From contig CATPAW010000109.1 of the NCBI GenBank assembly GCA_955652255.1, positions 1-5,160 on the forward strand: 5,160 nt of DNA. Direction: 5' to 3'. A program made the translations under genes and the position numbers. Under the pieces are notes generated by a model. The model had not been told where the DNA came from. It was given only the letters and a program-made list of their open reading frames with translations, and searched no databases. Position 1 is the first letter of the stretch, and every line of letters begins with the position of its first letter. The DNA comes from an uncultured Chthoniobacterales bacterium (lineage in GTDB: Bacteria > Verrucomicrobiota > Verrucomicrobiia > Chthoniobacterales > UBA10450). Below are positions 1 through 5,160 of this stretch, one piece after another.

Positions 1-2834
1 GGCACGCGCGGTTTCAGCCAGTCAATGATTTGCCAATCGCCGCGAATCCAACGGTGCTGCCGATTCCACCACGCGATGTAACTGCTCGGAAAGACAACCA
101 GCAGTTCAATGTCGGTCGCCAGCCCCACGCGGACATGGCAGCCTTCCAGCAGATCGTGACTCAACAAGTGCGCCGTTGGAAATCGTCCGGACAAGAGGTC
201 GCAAGACGTCTGCAGTTCATAGATGCCTTTGCCGTGATAGCTGCCTTCTCCGACCAGATCCTGGTAAACATCGGAGACGGCGTGTGTGTAAGGATCGATC
301 CCGCGAGGATCGGCAAAGATGCGTGAGAACCATGTCGCCCTCGCGCTTGGAAGCGAGGCGCTGACGCTGGGTTGAATGATTGTGTAGCCGCTAACGACGC
401 GGCGGCCATCCGGCGAAAGGCGCGCCTGATTCAGCGGATGCGCCAGGGTTTCGACCAATCTCCGGGCGGCGTCGCGCAGCAGTTGGGTATCGGCATCCAG
501 CGTGATGATGAAACGAATGCCCTCGAGTTGAGCGCAATCGCCCGCGCAGAGAAATCCTTCCAGCTCCGGAGCGGATTCGCCGATGAGGAATCGATTGAGT
601 TGCTCGAGCTTGCCGCGCTTGCGCTCCCAGCCGATCCAGCGTTGCTCGCTCTCGCTCCACAAGCGTCCGCGATGAAAAAGAAAGAAGCGCCCCGCTCCGT
701 GCCGGCGATTCAGTTCCTCGATCCCGCGGGCCGCGATGTCGAAATACTCTGCGTCCTCCGGCATGCTTTCCCGCGGCGCGTCGGCAAAATCGGTCAGGAG
801 CGAAAAGCGCAGATTCGCATCCGTATTTCCGAGGTAACGAGTTTCGAGGCGATTGAGCTCGTTTTGGATCGCGTCCGGAGTGGTAAGCAACATCGGCACC
901 ACCACGAGCGTGCGGCAATCATCCGGAATGCCTTCTTTCTTGAAGGACATTTTCGGCAAGACCTGCGGCGGCAGGAGCAAGGTCACGAAATAATTCACCG
1001 CAAGCACCGCCAGCTCACTCGCGGGCAGGACCAGCAGAAATCCCAGAAGCCCGTGTATCCGCCAATGAACCGATCCGGCGCTGAAAAGGAGAGGCGCCGC
1101 CACCATCGCGACCGTGAGCAGGAGAATACTTCCGAAGTACGCGCCCGCCGCGTGCGCGCGAAGCCATTGGCGCGACCGTTCGGCCAGCGGAATTCTGGCG
1201 CTCGTAGTCCGCTCGAGCACCAGCCGGCCCGCGTCGATCAAATAATAGCTGACGTTTCGCGCGACTTCGTCCTCGCCGGCTTTCGCCAGCGCGAGCGCTT
1301 GGTCGATGGTTTTCTGTTCCGAACACTTTGACCATCTGGCGATTTCCTCCACCGCGCCCCGGCATCGATCGCGCGTCTCAAAATTTTGCCGGGCATAAAC
1401 GCCGGCGGGATCGGCCGCCAATTCGCTTTCCGCCCAACTGGTCGCTTGGAAAAGTTCCCGCCACTGGACTTGCGCAAGGCGGCGGCAACTATTGATCACA
1501 TTGGCGAGCGCCGTCTGCTGCACGGCCTGGCGCCGATGTTCGTGCTGAATGACTTCGAGCAACGGCGTGCGGAGCGTGCGTTCCAGCCAGCCGCTTACGA
1601 TCGGGAGCGCCGTCTCTTCGTCGTAGAGGTGCGCCACCAGTTCGCTCGCAAAATGGGGCGTCGGTTCGGGATACCGTTCCACCAGTTCCTCCATCCCCCT
1701 GAGCAACCGCGGCGAACCGTGGCGCACAGCGGTGATGAGCCGATTCGCCCAAAAGTCCGCCTCCTCGCTCTGGCTTTGCTGTTGCTCGACCTGGATCGCG
1801 AGCGCGCGCAGGCGTTCGAGTAACTGCAGACGCAACATCAGTGGCAGGGCCCAGAGTTCTCCGATGTCCAGCGGCGCAGTCGCCTGAAAAGCGACGAGGA
1901 ATTTCCGGATGATCTCCGGCTCCAGGGCGCCGCCGCTCTCGGCCACCATTTCCGAGGCCACATGGTAAACCCGCGGCAACCCCGCTTCGGGGCCGCCTGC
2001 GATGAGAGGCAGCTCACCATAATATTTTTGCGGGAGGCTCTCGCGCAGATCCGTCACCTGTTCCCGAATCAAATAGGCGTTATCGAGCAGCCACTCCGCC
2101 GAAAGCGTAAAGGCGTGGTGGACCTCCGCTGACATCGTGAGACTCGCGTTCGCCCATTCCAGCGCGTGCTCGATCTCGCGCAACCGGCGCAGAAAGGATG
2201 GCCCGCGCGGCTTCGCTTCGCGGTCGACCGGGATCGCGCCTGCAAGGCGCGCCGCATTTTCCGCGAGCCGCTGACCCGACGGCAGTTCATGACCGAGCGG
2301 TCGTGCGCTCGATTTGAATCGGAAAGGCGGCGGCGAATGAAAAGCAAACGTCACCGGCGCCTCTGCTTCCACGTCCCGCAAAATGGCCACCACACGTGCC
2401 GTTTCGCTGGCTTTGACTTCAGCCAGGACCACCGTTTCACCCGGCAGGATCGAGCTCGTGCATCGGGCCAGGTTCGCAGCATCGACGTGCTGATGGAGCA
2501 ACCGGGAAAAAAACCAGCCGGCCACAGCGCCAGCCGACGCGAACGTAGCTAGAAGAAGTGCAAGTCCCGCCGGCCGGTAATCGGCCAGCATTCCGCTCTG
2601 CCAAGAGATGAATGCACCAAGGGCTAGACTTACGGCCGTGGCGGTGGCCGCTCCACCGATCGCCGAGATACCCTGCTCGTTCACCCGCAGCCGGCCCGTA
2701 GCCGAAGCGTAGATCACGGCGGAGCGGCGAAACCGGGCCCCATGGAGATTTTTCAGCACGGCCCGCCCGATCTCGGGGCTCTGAAAGATGCCGACTACCA
2801 ATACGCGATCATCTTTCGTCCGCCGAAATCTCAT
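1..2834 (-). CDS. ndvB: Cyclic beta-1,2-glucan synthase (NdvB/ChvB-like), N-terminal 944 residues; C-terminus beyond the left edge
   Basis: This enzyme polymerises glucose from UDP-glucose into cyclic beta-1,2-glucan at the inner membrane. The frame is open without a stop for 944 codons and runs off the left edge. ATG at 2834-2832 is the only plausible start after the in-frame stop at 2918-2916; there is no clear Shine-Dalgarno. Residues 1-166 form an unusual N-terminal module with two hydrophobic segments (about 58-78 and 88-109). Residues 167-550 carry family motifs: LPRVYHVASE (about 286), GELWALP (325-331), DPAGVYAR and ETRDRCR (475-492). Hydrophobic helices lie at about 560-625. The GT84 glycosyltransferase domain follows, with HRGRLW, WIGWERKRGKLEQLN, the DxD motif in ITLDADTQL (D780, D782), LSHDLLEG (891-898) and RQHRWIRGDWQ (925-935). 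Family members are roughly 2,800 residues and end in GH94-like phosphorylase domains, which must lie outside the window. Its four shorter antisense open frames look like shadows. Confidence 0.93.
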   Translation of the reverse strand, partial: MRFRRTKDDRVLVVGIFQSPEIGRAVLKNLHGARFRRSAVIYASATGRLRVNEQGISAIGGAATATAVSLALGAFISWQSGMLADYRPAGLALLLATFASAGAVAGWFFSRLLHQHVDAANLARCTSSILPGETVVLAEVKASETARVVAILRDVEAEAPVTFAFHSPPPFRFKSSARPLGHELPSGQRLAENAARLAGAIPVDREAKPRGPSFLRRLREIEHALEWANASLTMSAEVHHAFTLSAEWLLDNAYLIREQVTDLRESLPQKYYGELPLIAGGPEAGLPRVYHVASEMVAESGGALEPEIIRKFLVAFQATAPLDIGELWALPLMLRLQLLERLRALAIQVEQQQSQSEEADFWANRLITAVRHGSPRLLRGMEELVERYPEPTPHFASELVAHLYDEETALPIVSGWLERTLRTPLLEVIQHEHRRQAVQQTALANVINSCRRLAQVQWRELFQATSWAESELAADPAGVYARQNFETRDRCRGAVEEIARWSKCSEQKTIDQALALAKAGEDEVARNVSYYLIDAGRLVLERTTSARIPLAERSRQWLRAHAAGAYFGSILLLTVAMVAAPLLFSAGSVHWRIHGLLGFLLVLPASELAVLAVNYFVTLLLPPQVLPKMSFKKEGIPDDCRTLVVVPMLLTTPDAIQNELNRLETRYLGNTDANLRFSLLTDFADAPRESMPEDAEYFDIAARGIEELNRRHGAGRFFLFHRGRLWSESEQRWIGWERKRGKLEQLNRFLIGESAPELEGFLCAGDCAQLEGIRFIITLDADTQLLRDAARRLVETLAHPLNQARLSPDGRRVVSGYTIIQPSVSASLPSARATWFSRIFADPRGIDPYTHAVSDVYQDLVGEGSYHGKGIYELQTSCDLLSGRFPTAHLLSHDLLEGCHVRVGLATDIELLVVFPSSYIAWWNRQHRWIRGDWQIIDWLKPRV

Positions 2835-2846
2835 ACTAAATTTTGC

Positions 2847-2897
2847 TGTATAAGACTGGTCGACAGGCTGCCTTTGCAGCGCCGGACGAACAGCCTG
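2847..2897 (-). promoter_or_regulatory. Possible promoter/operator region of the glucan synthase gene
   Basis: Reading the minus strand towards the ATG at 2834, a TATACA hexamer (2852-2847) lies 12 bases before the start codon, which would give a very short or leaderless transcript. I see no good -35 box at 16-18 bp. Further upstream a 7-bp inverted repeat (CAGGCTG at 2864-2870 with CAGCCTG at 2891-2897) encloses a second small hairpin (GCTGC at 2867-2871 with GCAGC at 2876-2880). These could be an operator, but repeats this short arise easily by chance. Confidence 0.2.
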
Positions 2898-2990
2898 CCG
2901 GTATCGAGGTCGATATCACGCATCTGCATGTTCACAAGGTTCGCTCACTCGCAAGCCGATGGTGGTAGGGCAGCAGCTTCTTCGCAAATT

Positions 2991-3173
2991 GCGAACGCCA
3001 TGGCGGCTTCTAAAGAGATGAATACCACGCTCGCGAAGTTTGTGGAACGCCTGCGAGTCGAAGCAGCTCGCCGGCGACTGGAAGAAAGTCGAAACAGTCT
3101 GGAAACGATTGCTGGAGAATGCGGCTTTGGGAATGTCAATTCGATGCGCAATGTTTCGTCACGGAGAAGGTGA
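2991..3173 (+). pseudogene. Remnant of an AraC/GlxA-family transcriptional regulator (C-terminal helix-turn-helix only)
   Basis: The frame reads KEMNTT.AKFVERLRVEAARRRLEES, then LETIAGECGFGNVNSMRNV, then a stop at 3171-3173. This is the linker helix and second helix-turn-helix of AraC-type regulators of the GlxA branch (DJ-1/PfpI-like sensor plus AraC DNA-binding domain). In that family NSMR is normally followed by a V-F-x-R helix and a PxxYR end. Here the frame turns to SSRRR and stops, while the next frame gives FRHGEGDG, which suggests a lost T in GTTTC at about 3150-3155. The first helix-turn-helix is barely recognisable (ANAMAASKEM) and the sensor domain is absent; the sequence upstream is the start of the divergent glucan synthase gene. 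It is therefore a non-functional fragment. What is seen: the motif and the premature stop. What is inferred: the frameshift. Confidence 0.72.
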
Positions 3174-3180
3174 CGGCGTG

Positions 3181-3789
3181 ATGATGTTAAGGGGGGCGAA
3201 CACTTATTTTGGGCGCACTAAGGAACTTGTGCAGACGCCGCGACCGACGCTCCATATCGAAGCCGTCGTCGCCAGTATTTCCGGCATTCTCGCATTCGGC
3301 ATTTTTCGGCGGAGTAAGATCGCAGTCGCGTTGATGCTCATTCTTGTCATCGTTCCGCAGCTTTACACATGGCTTGTCGCACATTCATTCGCGGGCACGA
3401 TTGTATCGGTCTTCGTGGCTTTCTACTGCGCGGCGCTGGGCGTATCTTCGAGCGGCCCGAAGAAAATGATGTATCGAGCACACCCAAGAGATGCAATTGC
3501 GGCTGTTGGGATGGACACGACCGGCTACACCGCTGGCGAGCAGCAGCCGCCAGGCTGCGCAAGTCGCGTTGTGGTGTGCGATCAACGCCGAAAGATGGGG
3601 CCCAAGACAAAACCGATTCCGAACGCCGTGAATACCGCCTTCGTCGGGTTTTTGCGCGCGTATTGCTCCGCATCTTTCTGGACTGTCCTGACGCGATCCT
3701 TCGCATCATCCCACGCTTGCTCGGCCTTGCCGCGCGGTATTCTCCCGCGAGTGCGCCTGCCGCGGATTTTAAATCCTCGGGCCGCTTGA
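3181..3789 (+). CDS. Small integral membrane protein of unknown function, 3' end uncertain
   Basis: ATG at 3181 is preceded by GGAGAAGG (3164-3171), a reasonable ribosome binding site, and starts 7 bases after the stop of the regulator remnant. The first 90 residues look real: three hydrophobic segments at about 26-42 (EAVVASISGILAFGIF), 47-66 (IAVALMLILVIVPQLYTWLV) and 70-88 (FAGTIVSVFVAFYCAALGV), separated by the basic loop RRSK. I recognise no named family; the arrangement resembles small multi-helix hypothetical membrane proteins of about 100-130 residues. The frame stays open to 3789, but beyond about residue 90 the sequence no longer looks like protein, and its last 208 bases overlap the opposite-strand DUF883-like gene. 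From 3423 the neighbouring frame reads LLRGAGRIFERPEE, which would fit the end of such a protein if one base were missing near TTC at 3421-3423. The true end is probably near 3450-3500, or the gene is frameshifted. Confidence 0.42.
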   Translation: MMLRGANTYFGRTKELVQTPRPTLHIEAVVASISGILAFGIFRRSKIAVALMLILVIVPQLYTWLVAHSFAGTIVSVFVAFYCAALGVSSSGPKKMMYRAHPRDAIAAVGMDTTGYTAGEQQPPGCASRVVVCDQRRKMGPKTKPIPNAVNTAFVGFLRAYCSASFWTVLTRSFASSHACSALPRGILPRVRLPRILNPRAA

Positions 3790-3854
3790 CGGGCGCGAGG
3801 TCTGCTGCTTTCCAATTTAGACCCAGTTTGTTTTGCTTTATTCTCTTCAGGCAT
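3582..3854 (-). CDS. DUF883/ElaB-YqjD-like membrane-anchored stress protein (90 residues), with an internally frameshifted segment
   Basis: ATG at 3854 follows GGGAGA with 7 bases between, a good ribosome binding site. Residues 43-72 (KAEQAWDDAKDRVRTVQKDAEQYARKNPTK, given here as the span) form an amphipathic helix, and 73-90 form the C-terminal anchor FTAFGIGFVLGPIFRR. This is the classic layout of the DUF883/ElaB/YqjD group, inner-membrane proteins linked to stationary phase and, in E. coli, to ribosome association. Residues 26-41 are an odd arginine-rich run (RGFKIRGRRTRGRIPR). In the +1 frame the same DNA reads EDLKSAAGALAGEYR, exactly the alanine/acidic helix expected here. An extra C in CCC (plus positions 3779-3781) and two extra bases in CCGCGCGG (3730-3737) would explain it, and together they keep the overall frame. 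Start and anchor are sound; whether the altered middle is biological or a sequence error is open. It is convergent with the plus-strand membrane gene. Confidence 0.8.
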   Translation of the reverse strand: MPEENKAKQTGSKLESSRPRARQAARGFKIRGRRTRGRIPRGKAEQAWDDAKDRVRTVQKDAEQYARKNPTKAVFTAFGIGFVLGPIFRR

Positions 3855-3938
3855 TGCTACATCTCCCAGGTGATTTCAACCCTTCCTAAGTAAAAACGCA
3901 GTTCGCGAGCTTATTGCGCTTATCAATATAGGGTTAAG

Positions 3939-4176
3939 TCAGGGCGGGTATTTCCGTTTCAGGTGATCGATGTAAGCGCTGTATGCGTCGGCGAGCGGCG
4001 CGCTTTCGATGGAGAGAATATTCTCGGCGTTGAATTGGGCACCGCGCGAGAAGTTATAGGAGCCGGCGATCACGCTGTCGTCGATCACGAGAACTTTGTT
4101 GTGCATGAAATCGTGGCGCCCGTTCGGCGTATAGGGCCGTTGAGTTTTTTCCGATCAGGCCGGCGCGCGCGCGCGC
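3939..4176 (-). pseudogene. Phospholipase D-like protein, C-terminal HKD half only, frameshifted
   Basis: From about 4136 down to the stop at 3941-3939 the frame reads PYTPNGRHDF, MHNKVLVIDD, IAGSYNFSRGAQFNAENILSI, then ADAYSAYIDHLKRKYPP. HNKVLVIDD is the HxK(x)4D catalytic motif, and the GSYNFS and NAEN motifs that follow are typical of phospholipase D/Nuc-type enzymes, which hydrolyse phosphodiester bonds using two such motifs. This frame meets a stop at 4157-4155. The adjacent frame from 4176 to 4138 reads ARARAGLIGKNST, and GKNST-PYTP is what precedes HDFMHNK in relatives as I recall them. One surplus base in GGGCCGT (4134-4140) would therefore join the two. Upstream, the frame is again broken at a GC dinucleotide tract. 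The N-terminal HKD half is not recognisable, so the product cannot be a complete active site. No start codon can be assigned. Confidence 0.75.
4163..4176. repeat. (GC)7 dinucleotide tract
   Basis: Fourteen bases of perfect alternating GC sit at the upstream end of the recognisable phospholipase D-like sequence. Such tracts are prone to slippage and to left-handed DNA. The open frames of the pseudogene change phase here, so this may be one of the mutation points. Confidence 0.85.
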
Positions 4177-4225
4177 TTACAACAGCTTCAACAGGAAGAG
4201 AACGACTTGTTGGACCGAATTGGAG

Positions 4226-4316
4226 AAATAGCGAACCTACCGGATTATTTGCAAGGACGTTCAGGAAGACGCCGAATCGGGCCTTTCAGCCCGGTCGCCG
4301 GAAAAGTTCGCTATTT
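4226..4316. repeat. 91-bp imperfect inverted-repeat element with nested hairpin (REP/MITE-like, no transposase)
   Basis: The left arm AAATAGCGAAC (4226-4236) is a perfect 11-bp inverted match to GTTCGCTATTT (4306-4316). After a short mismatched stretch (CTA against AAAA), CCGG at 4240-4243 pairs with CCGG at 4298-4301. Inside, CGGGC (4278-4282) and GCCCG (4289-4293) form a second 5-bp hairpin with a 6-base loop. The element begins 2 bases downstream of the stop codon of the 52-residue gene on the minus strand. No run of T follows either hairpin directly, so it does not look like a standard intrinsic terminator, and I see no obvious target-site duplication. It could be a small palindromic repeat family member or a transcript-stabilising structure. 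Confidence 0.6.
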
Positions 4317-4317
4317 T

Positions 4318-4476
4318 TTAGCTGTTTCTCAAACTTCCGCTTCCGCGTCCCCCGAAAATGATCGCCAGCCCGAGCAGGATGACTGCGACCGGCACGAGCG
4401 GCGCGCTGGTGATGTAAGTGAGCAGGACGAAGGTGATCGCGATGACGGCGAGGATTGTTCCGATGTTGTAGTTCAT
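4318..4476 (-). CDS. 52-residue hydrophobic membrane protein of unknown function
   Basis: I chose ATG at 4476-4474 because AGGA lies 7 bases... upstream (GATAGGAAAACT before the ATG), and because the in-frame ATG at 4551 would add 25 polar residues with no hydrophobic character. The product is almost wholly membrane: a helix at about 5-22 (IGTILAVIAITFVLLTYI), a short turn with two prolines (SAPLVP), and a second helix at about 30-41 (VAVILLGLAIIF). It ends in GGRGSGSLRNS, a small glycine/serine tail. I do not recognise a named family; it resembles the very small two-helix hypothetical proteins common near stress and envelope genes. It lies 85 bases downstream of the coiled-coil gene on the same strand, so the two may share a transcript. 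Stop is TAA at 4320-4318, next to the inverted-repeat element. Confidence 0.68.
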   Translation of the reverse strand: MNYNIGTILAVIAITFVLLTYITSAPLVPVAVILLGLAIIFGGRGSGSLRNS

Positions 4477-4561
4477 AGTTTTCCTATCGTGGGTTTGCCG
4501 ACGCTCAGGTCGCGTAGAGTACGACGACTCGAATCCGTTAGTCGAGAACAAAGACCCTGCG

Positions 4562-4891
4562 CTACCTGGAACGGGCCTTTTGCCGTAAGCGAGTCGTGAT
4601 GTCTACAAATTTCCTATACGCCCACGCGTACTGCGGTATCTCAGCTCGCGACATTGGCACCCACATCTGTAAAGTTTCTAACGCCTCCAAGATGTGCGCG
4701 ATGTCGGACTTAATTTGCTCGATCTCTTCCCGAAGCTTTTTGAGTTCTTTCGCATCTTCGGTGACGGCGGTCTCGTGGCGCTCGACCGCGTGCTCAATCT
4801 TGCCACTACCCTTCACCTCCTTCACGGGCTTCAAATCCCGCACTCTGCCCTGCTGCTTCTTGCTCTTCGTTCTTTTTAGTGTCCTCCGCAT
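4562..4891 (-). CDS. 109-residue charged coiled-coil protein of unknown function
   Basis: ATG at 4891 is preceded by AAGGGG, about 10 bases upstream, a usable ribosome binding site, and by a promoter-like sequence. The N-terminus is very basic (residues 1-18, with KRTKSKKQQGR). RDLKPVKEVKGSGK at 18-31 resembles short DLKPxKxVKGG stretches seen in small hypothetical proteins. Residues about 44-75 (TEDAKELKKLREEIEQIK and onward to ILEALETLQ) have a heptad-like spacing of leucine and isoleucine and should form a coiled coil. The tail WVPMSRAEIPQYAWAYRKF is richer in aromatics, then the end is basic again (RLRQKARSR). There is no signal peptide or membrane segment, so it is probably cytoplasmic, perhaps self-associating or bound to nucleic acid or membrane through its basic ends. 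The function is unknown. Confidence 0.72.
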   Translation of the reverse strand: MRRTLKRTKSKKQQGRVRDLKPVKEVKGSGKIEHAVERHETAVTEDAKELKKLREEIEQIKSDIAHILEALETLQMWVPMSRAEIPQYAWAYRKFVDITTRLRQKARSR

Positions 4892-4917
4892 TTTCGTTCA
4901 CCCCTTTGGTTGCTCCA

Positions 4918-4947
4918 ATTATGGGATCGCACGTGTCCGGCTGCCAA
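4918..4947 (-). promoter_or_regulatory. Sigma-70-type promoter candidate for the 109-residue gene, with a CACGTG palindrome in the spacer
   Basis: On the minus strand TTGGCA (4947-4942) is followed after 18 bases by CATAAT (4923-4918), five of six matches to each consensus box. Transcription would begin about 15-20 bases upstream of the AAGGGG ribosome binding site and ATG at 4891. The palindrome CACGTG (4930-4935) lies between the boxes and could be a repressor site. This is a motif reading only. Confidence 0.45.
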
Positions 4948-4995
4948 TAGATTAATTGAAACTGTAATAGCACCCAATTTCTGCCGTATTTGTCA

Positions 4996-5019
4996 ATCGC
5001 TGGGCCTTATGCCAGCGAT
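4996..5019. repeat. 8-bp perfect hairpin between genes
   Basis: ATCGCTGG (4996-5003) pairs perfectly with CCAGCGAT (5012-5019) around an 8-base loop. On the minus strand it begins 18 bases after the stop codon of the possible gene at the right edge, the place for a terminator, but no T tract follows; the next minus-strand bases are TGACAAATACGG. It may be a Rho-dependent or processing structure, or an operator. Confidence 0.4.
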
Positions 5020-5037
5020 GGAAACGGGCGTGACCGA

Positions 5038-5160
5038 TCACGTCTTGAGTTTGGAAGAAGTGGTTCCCTCATGATCCATGCTGCCCAGAACACTGTTGGC
5101 GCTGTGCAGACCCAGTGCCTGCGTAAAGAGGAGTTGTCTTCGGGGTGCAACCCGATTGTA
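5038..5160 (-). CDS. Possible 3' end of an unidentified gene entering from the right edge
   Basis: A minus-strand frame is open from the right edge for 40 codons and stops with TGA at 5040-5038. It contains LLFTQALGLHSANSVLG and ends MDHEGTTSSKLKT, which reads like an ordinary polar C-terminus, and a hairpin follows the stop. I do not recognise a family. Another minus frame is also open here for about as long, so the choice of frame, and whether this codes at all, is weak. Confidence 0.25.
   Translation of the reverse strand, partial: YNRVAPRRQLLFTQALGLHSANSVLGSMDHEGTTSSKLKT

Noticed and set aside
372..1331. A 319-codon open frame on the plus strand
   Set aside because: It lies wholly opposite the glucan synthase frame, which has many conserved motifs here. 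Its translation is arginine-rich and has no recognisable domain, as expected for the antisense of a GC-rich gene.
1386..1823. A 145-codon open frame on the plus strand
   Set aside because: It is also antisense to the glucan synthase (DPAGVYAR to GELWALP region) and has no family character.
2843..2950. Plus-strand frame reading RQAAFAAPDEQPAGIEVDITHLHVHKVRSLASRWW before a stop
   Set aside because: It looks somewhat protein-like but is short, has no start or ribosome binding site, and matches no family I know.
4144..4260. Plus-strand reading LQQLQQEENDLLDRIGEIANLPDYL, resembling a coiled-coil segment
   Set aside because: It looks protein-like, but it has no start or stop of its own nearby, overlaps the left arm of the inverted repeat, and continues into nonsense. 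Probably chance, though a gene fragment cannot be excluded.
4278..4293. CGGGC/GCCCG hairpin as an intrinsic terminator
   Set aside because: No T-rich run follows on either strand within a few bases; it is better read as part of the larger inverted repeat.
3963..4361. A 132-codon plus-strand open frame
   Set aside because: Its first half is the mirror of the phospholipase D HKD region on the minus strand, and the rest crosses the GC tract and inverted repeat without protein-like features.
4596..4955. A 119-codon plus-strand open frame rich in Ser, Cys and Phe
   Set aside because: It is the complement of the charged coiled-coil gene; antisense of Lys/Glu/Arg codons gives such a composition.
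4991..4996. A perfect TTGACA -35 box on the minus strand
   Set aside because: No acceptable -10 box at 16-18 bp follows; the nearest (TGCTAT at 18 bp) is a poor match, and the TTGGCA/CATAAT pair closer to the gene is better.

Overview
The window looks like bacterial chromosomal DNA of moderately high GC. The mixture of genes (an NdvB/ChvB-type cyclic beta-1,2-glucan synthase, a DUF883/ElaB-like protein, several small envelope proteins) would suit a soil bacterium. Verrucomicrobiota, or possibly Acidobacteriota, is my best guess from the style of the proteins; this is an inference, since no taxonomic marker is present.

Layout. (1) Positions 1-2834, minus strand: one uninterrupted 944-codon reading frame that runs off the left edge. 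It is the N-terminal third of a giant cyclic beta-1,2-glucan synthase, with GT84 motifs. It carries an unusual N-terminal module that resembles DUF1269-type membrane proteins. (2) Positions about 2990-4180: a stretch of damaged or compact genes. It holds the tail of an AraC/GlxA-type regulator (plus), a small three-helix membrane protein whose 3' end is unclear (plus), a convergent DUF883-like gene (minus) whose middle is read out of frame between two compensating indels, and the C-terminal half of a phospholipase D-like protein (minus) broken by indels and missing its first catalytic half. (3) Positions 4226-4316: a 91-bp imperfect inverted-repeat element with a nested hairpin. (4) Positions 4318-4891, minus strand: two apparently intact small genes, a 109-residue charged coiled-coil protein followed by a 52-residue hydrophobic protein, with a good promoter-like sequence at 4918-4947. 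(5) Positions 4948-5160: mostly intergenic, with an 8-bp hairpin and perhaps the 3' end of another minus-strand gene.

Functionally the intact genes point to the cell envelope and stress: a periplasmic glucan synthase used in osmotic adaptation, and small membrane-associated proteins. The most notable observation is the cluster of short indels at homopolymers or short repeats between about 3.15 and 4.18 kb, shown best by the DUF883-like gene, where the expected helical sequence is visible in another frame. Either this is a decaying accessory segment or the assembly has indel errors there. I see no CRISPR array, rRNA, tRNA or complete insertion sequence. I did not find a convincing new multi-gene system.
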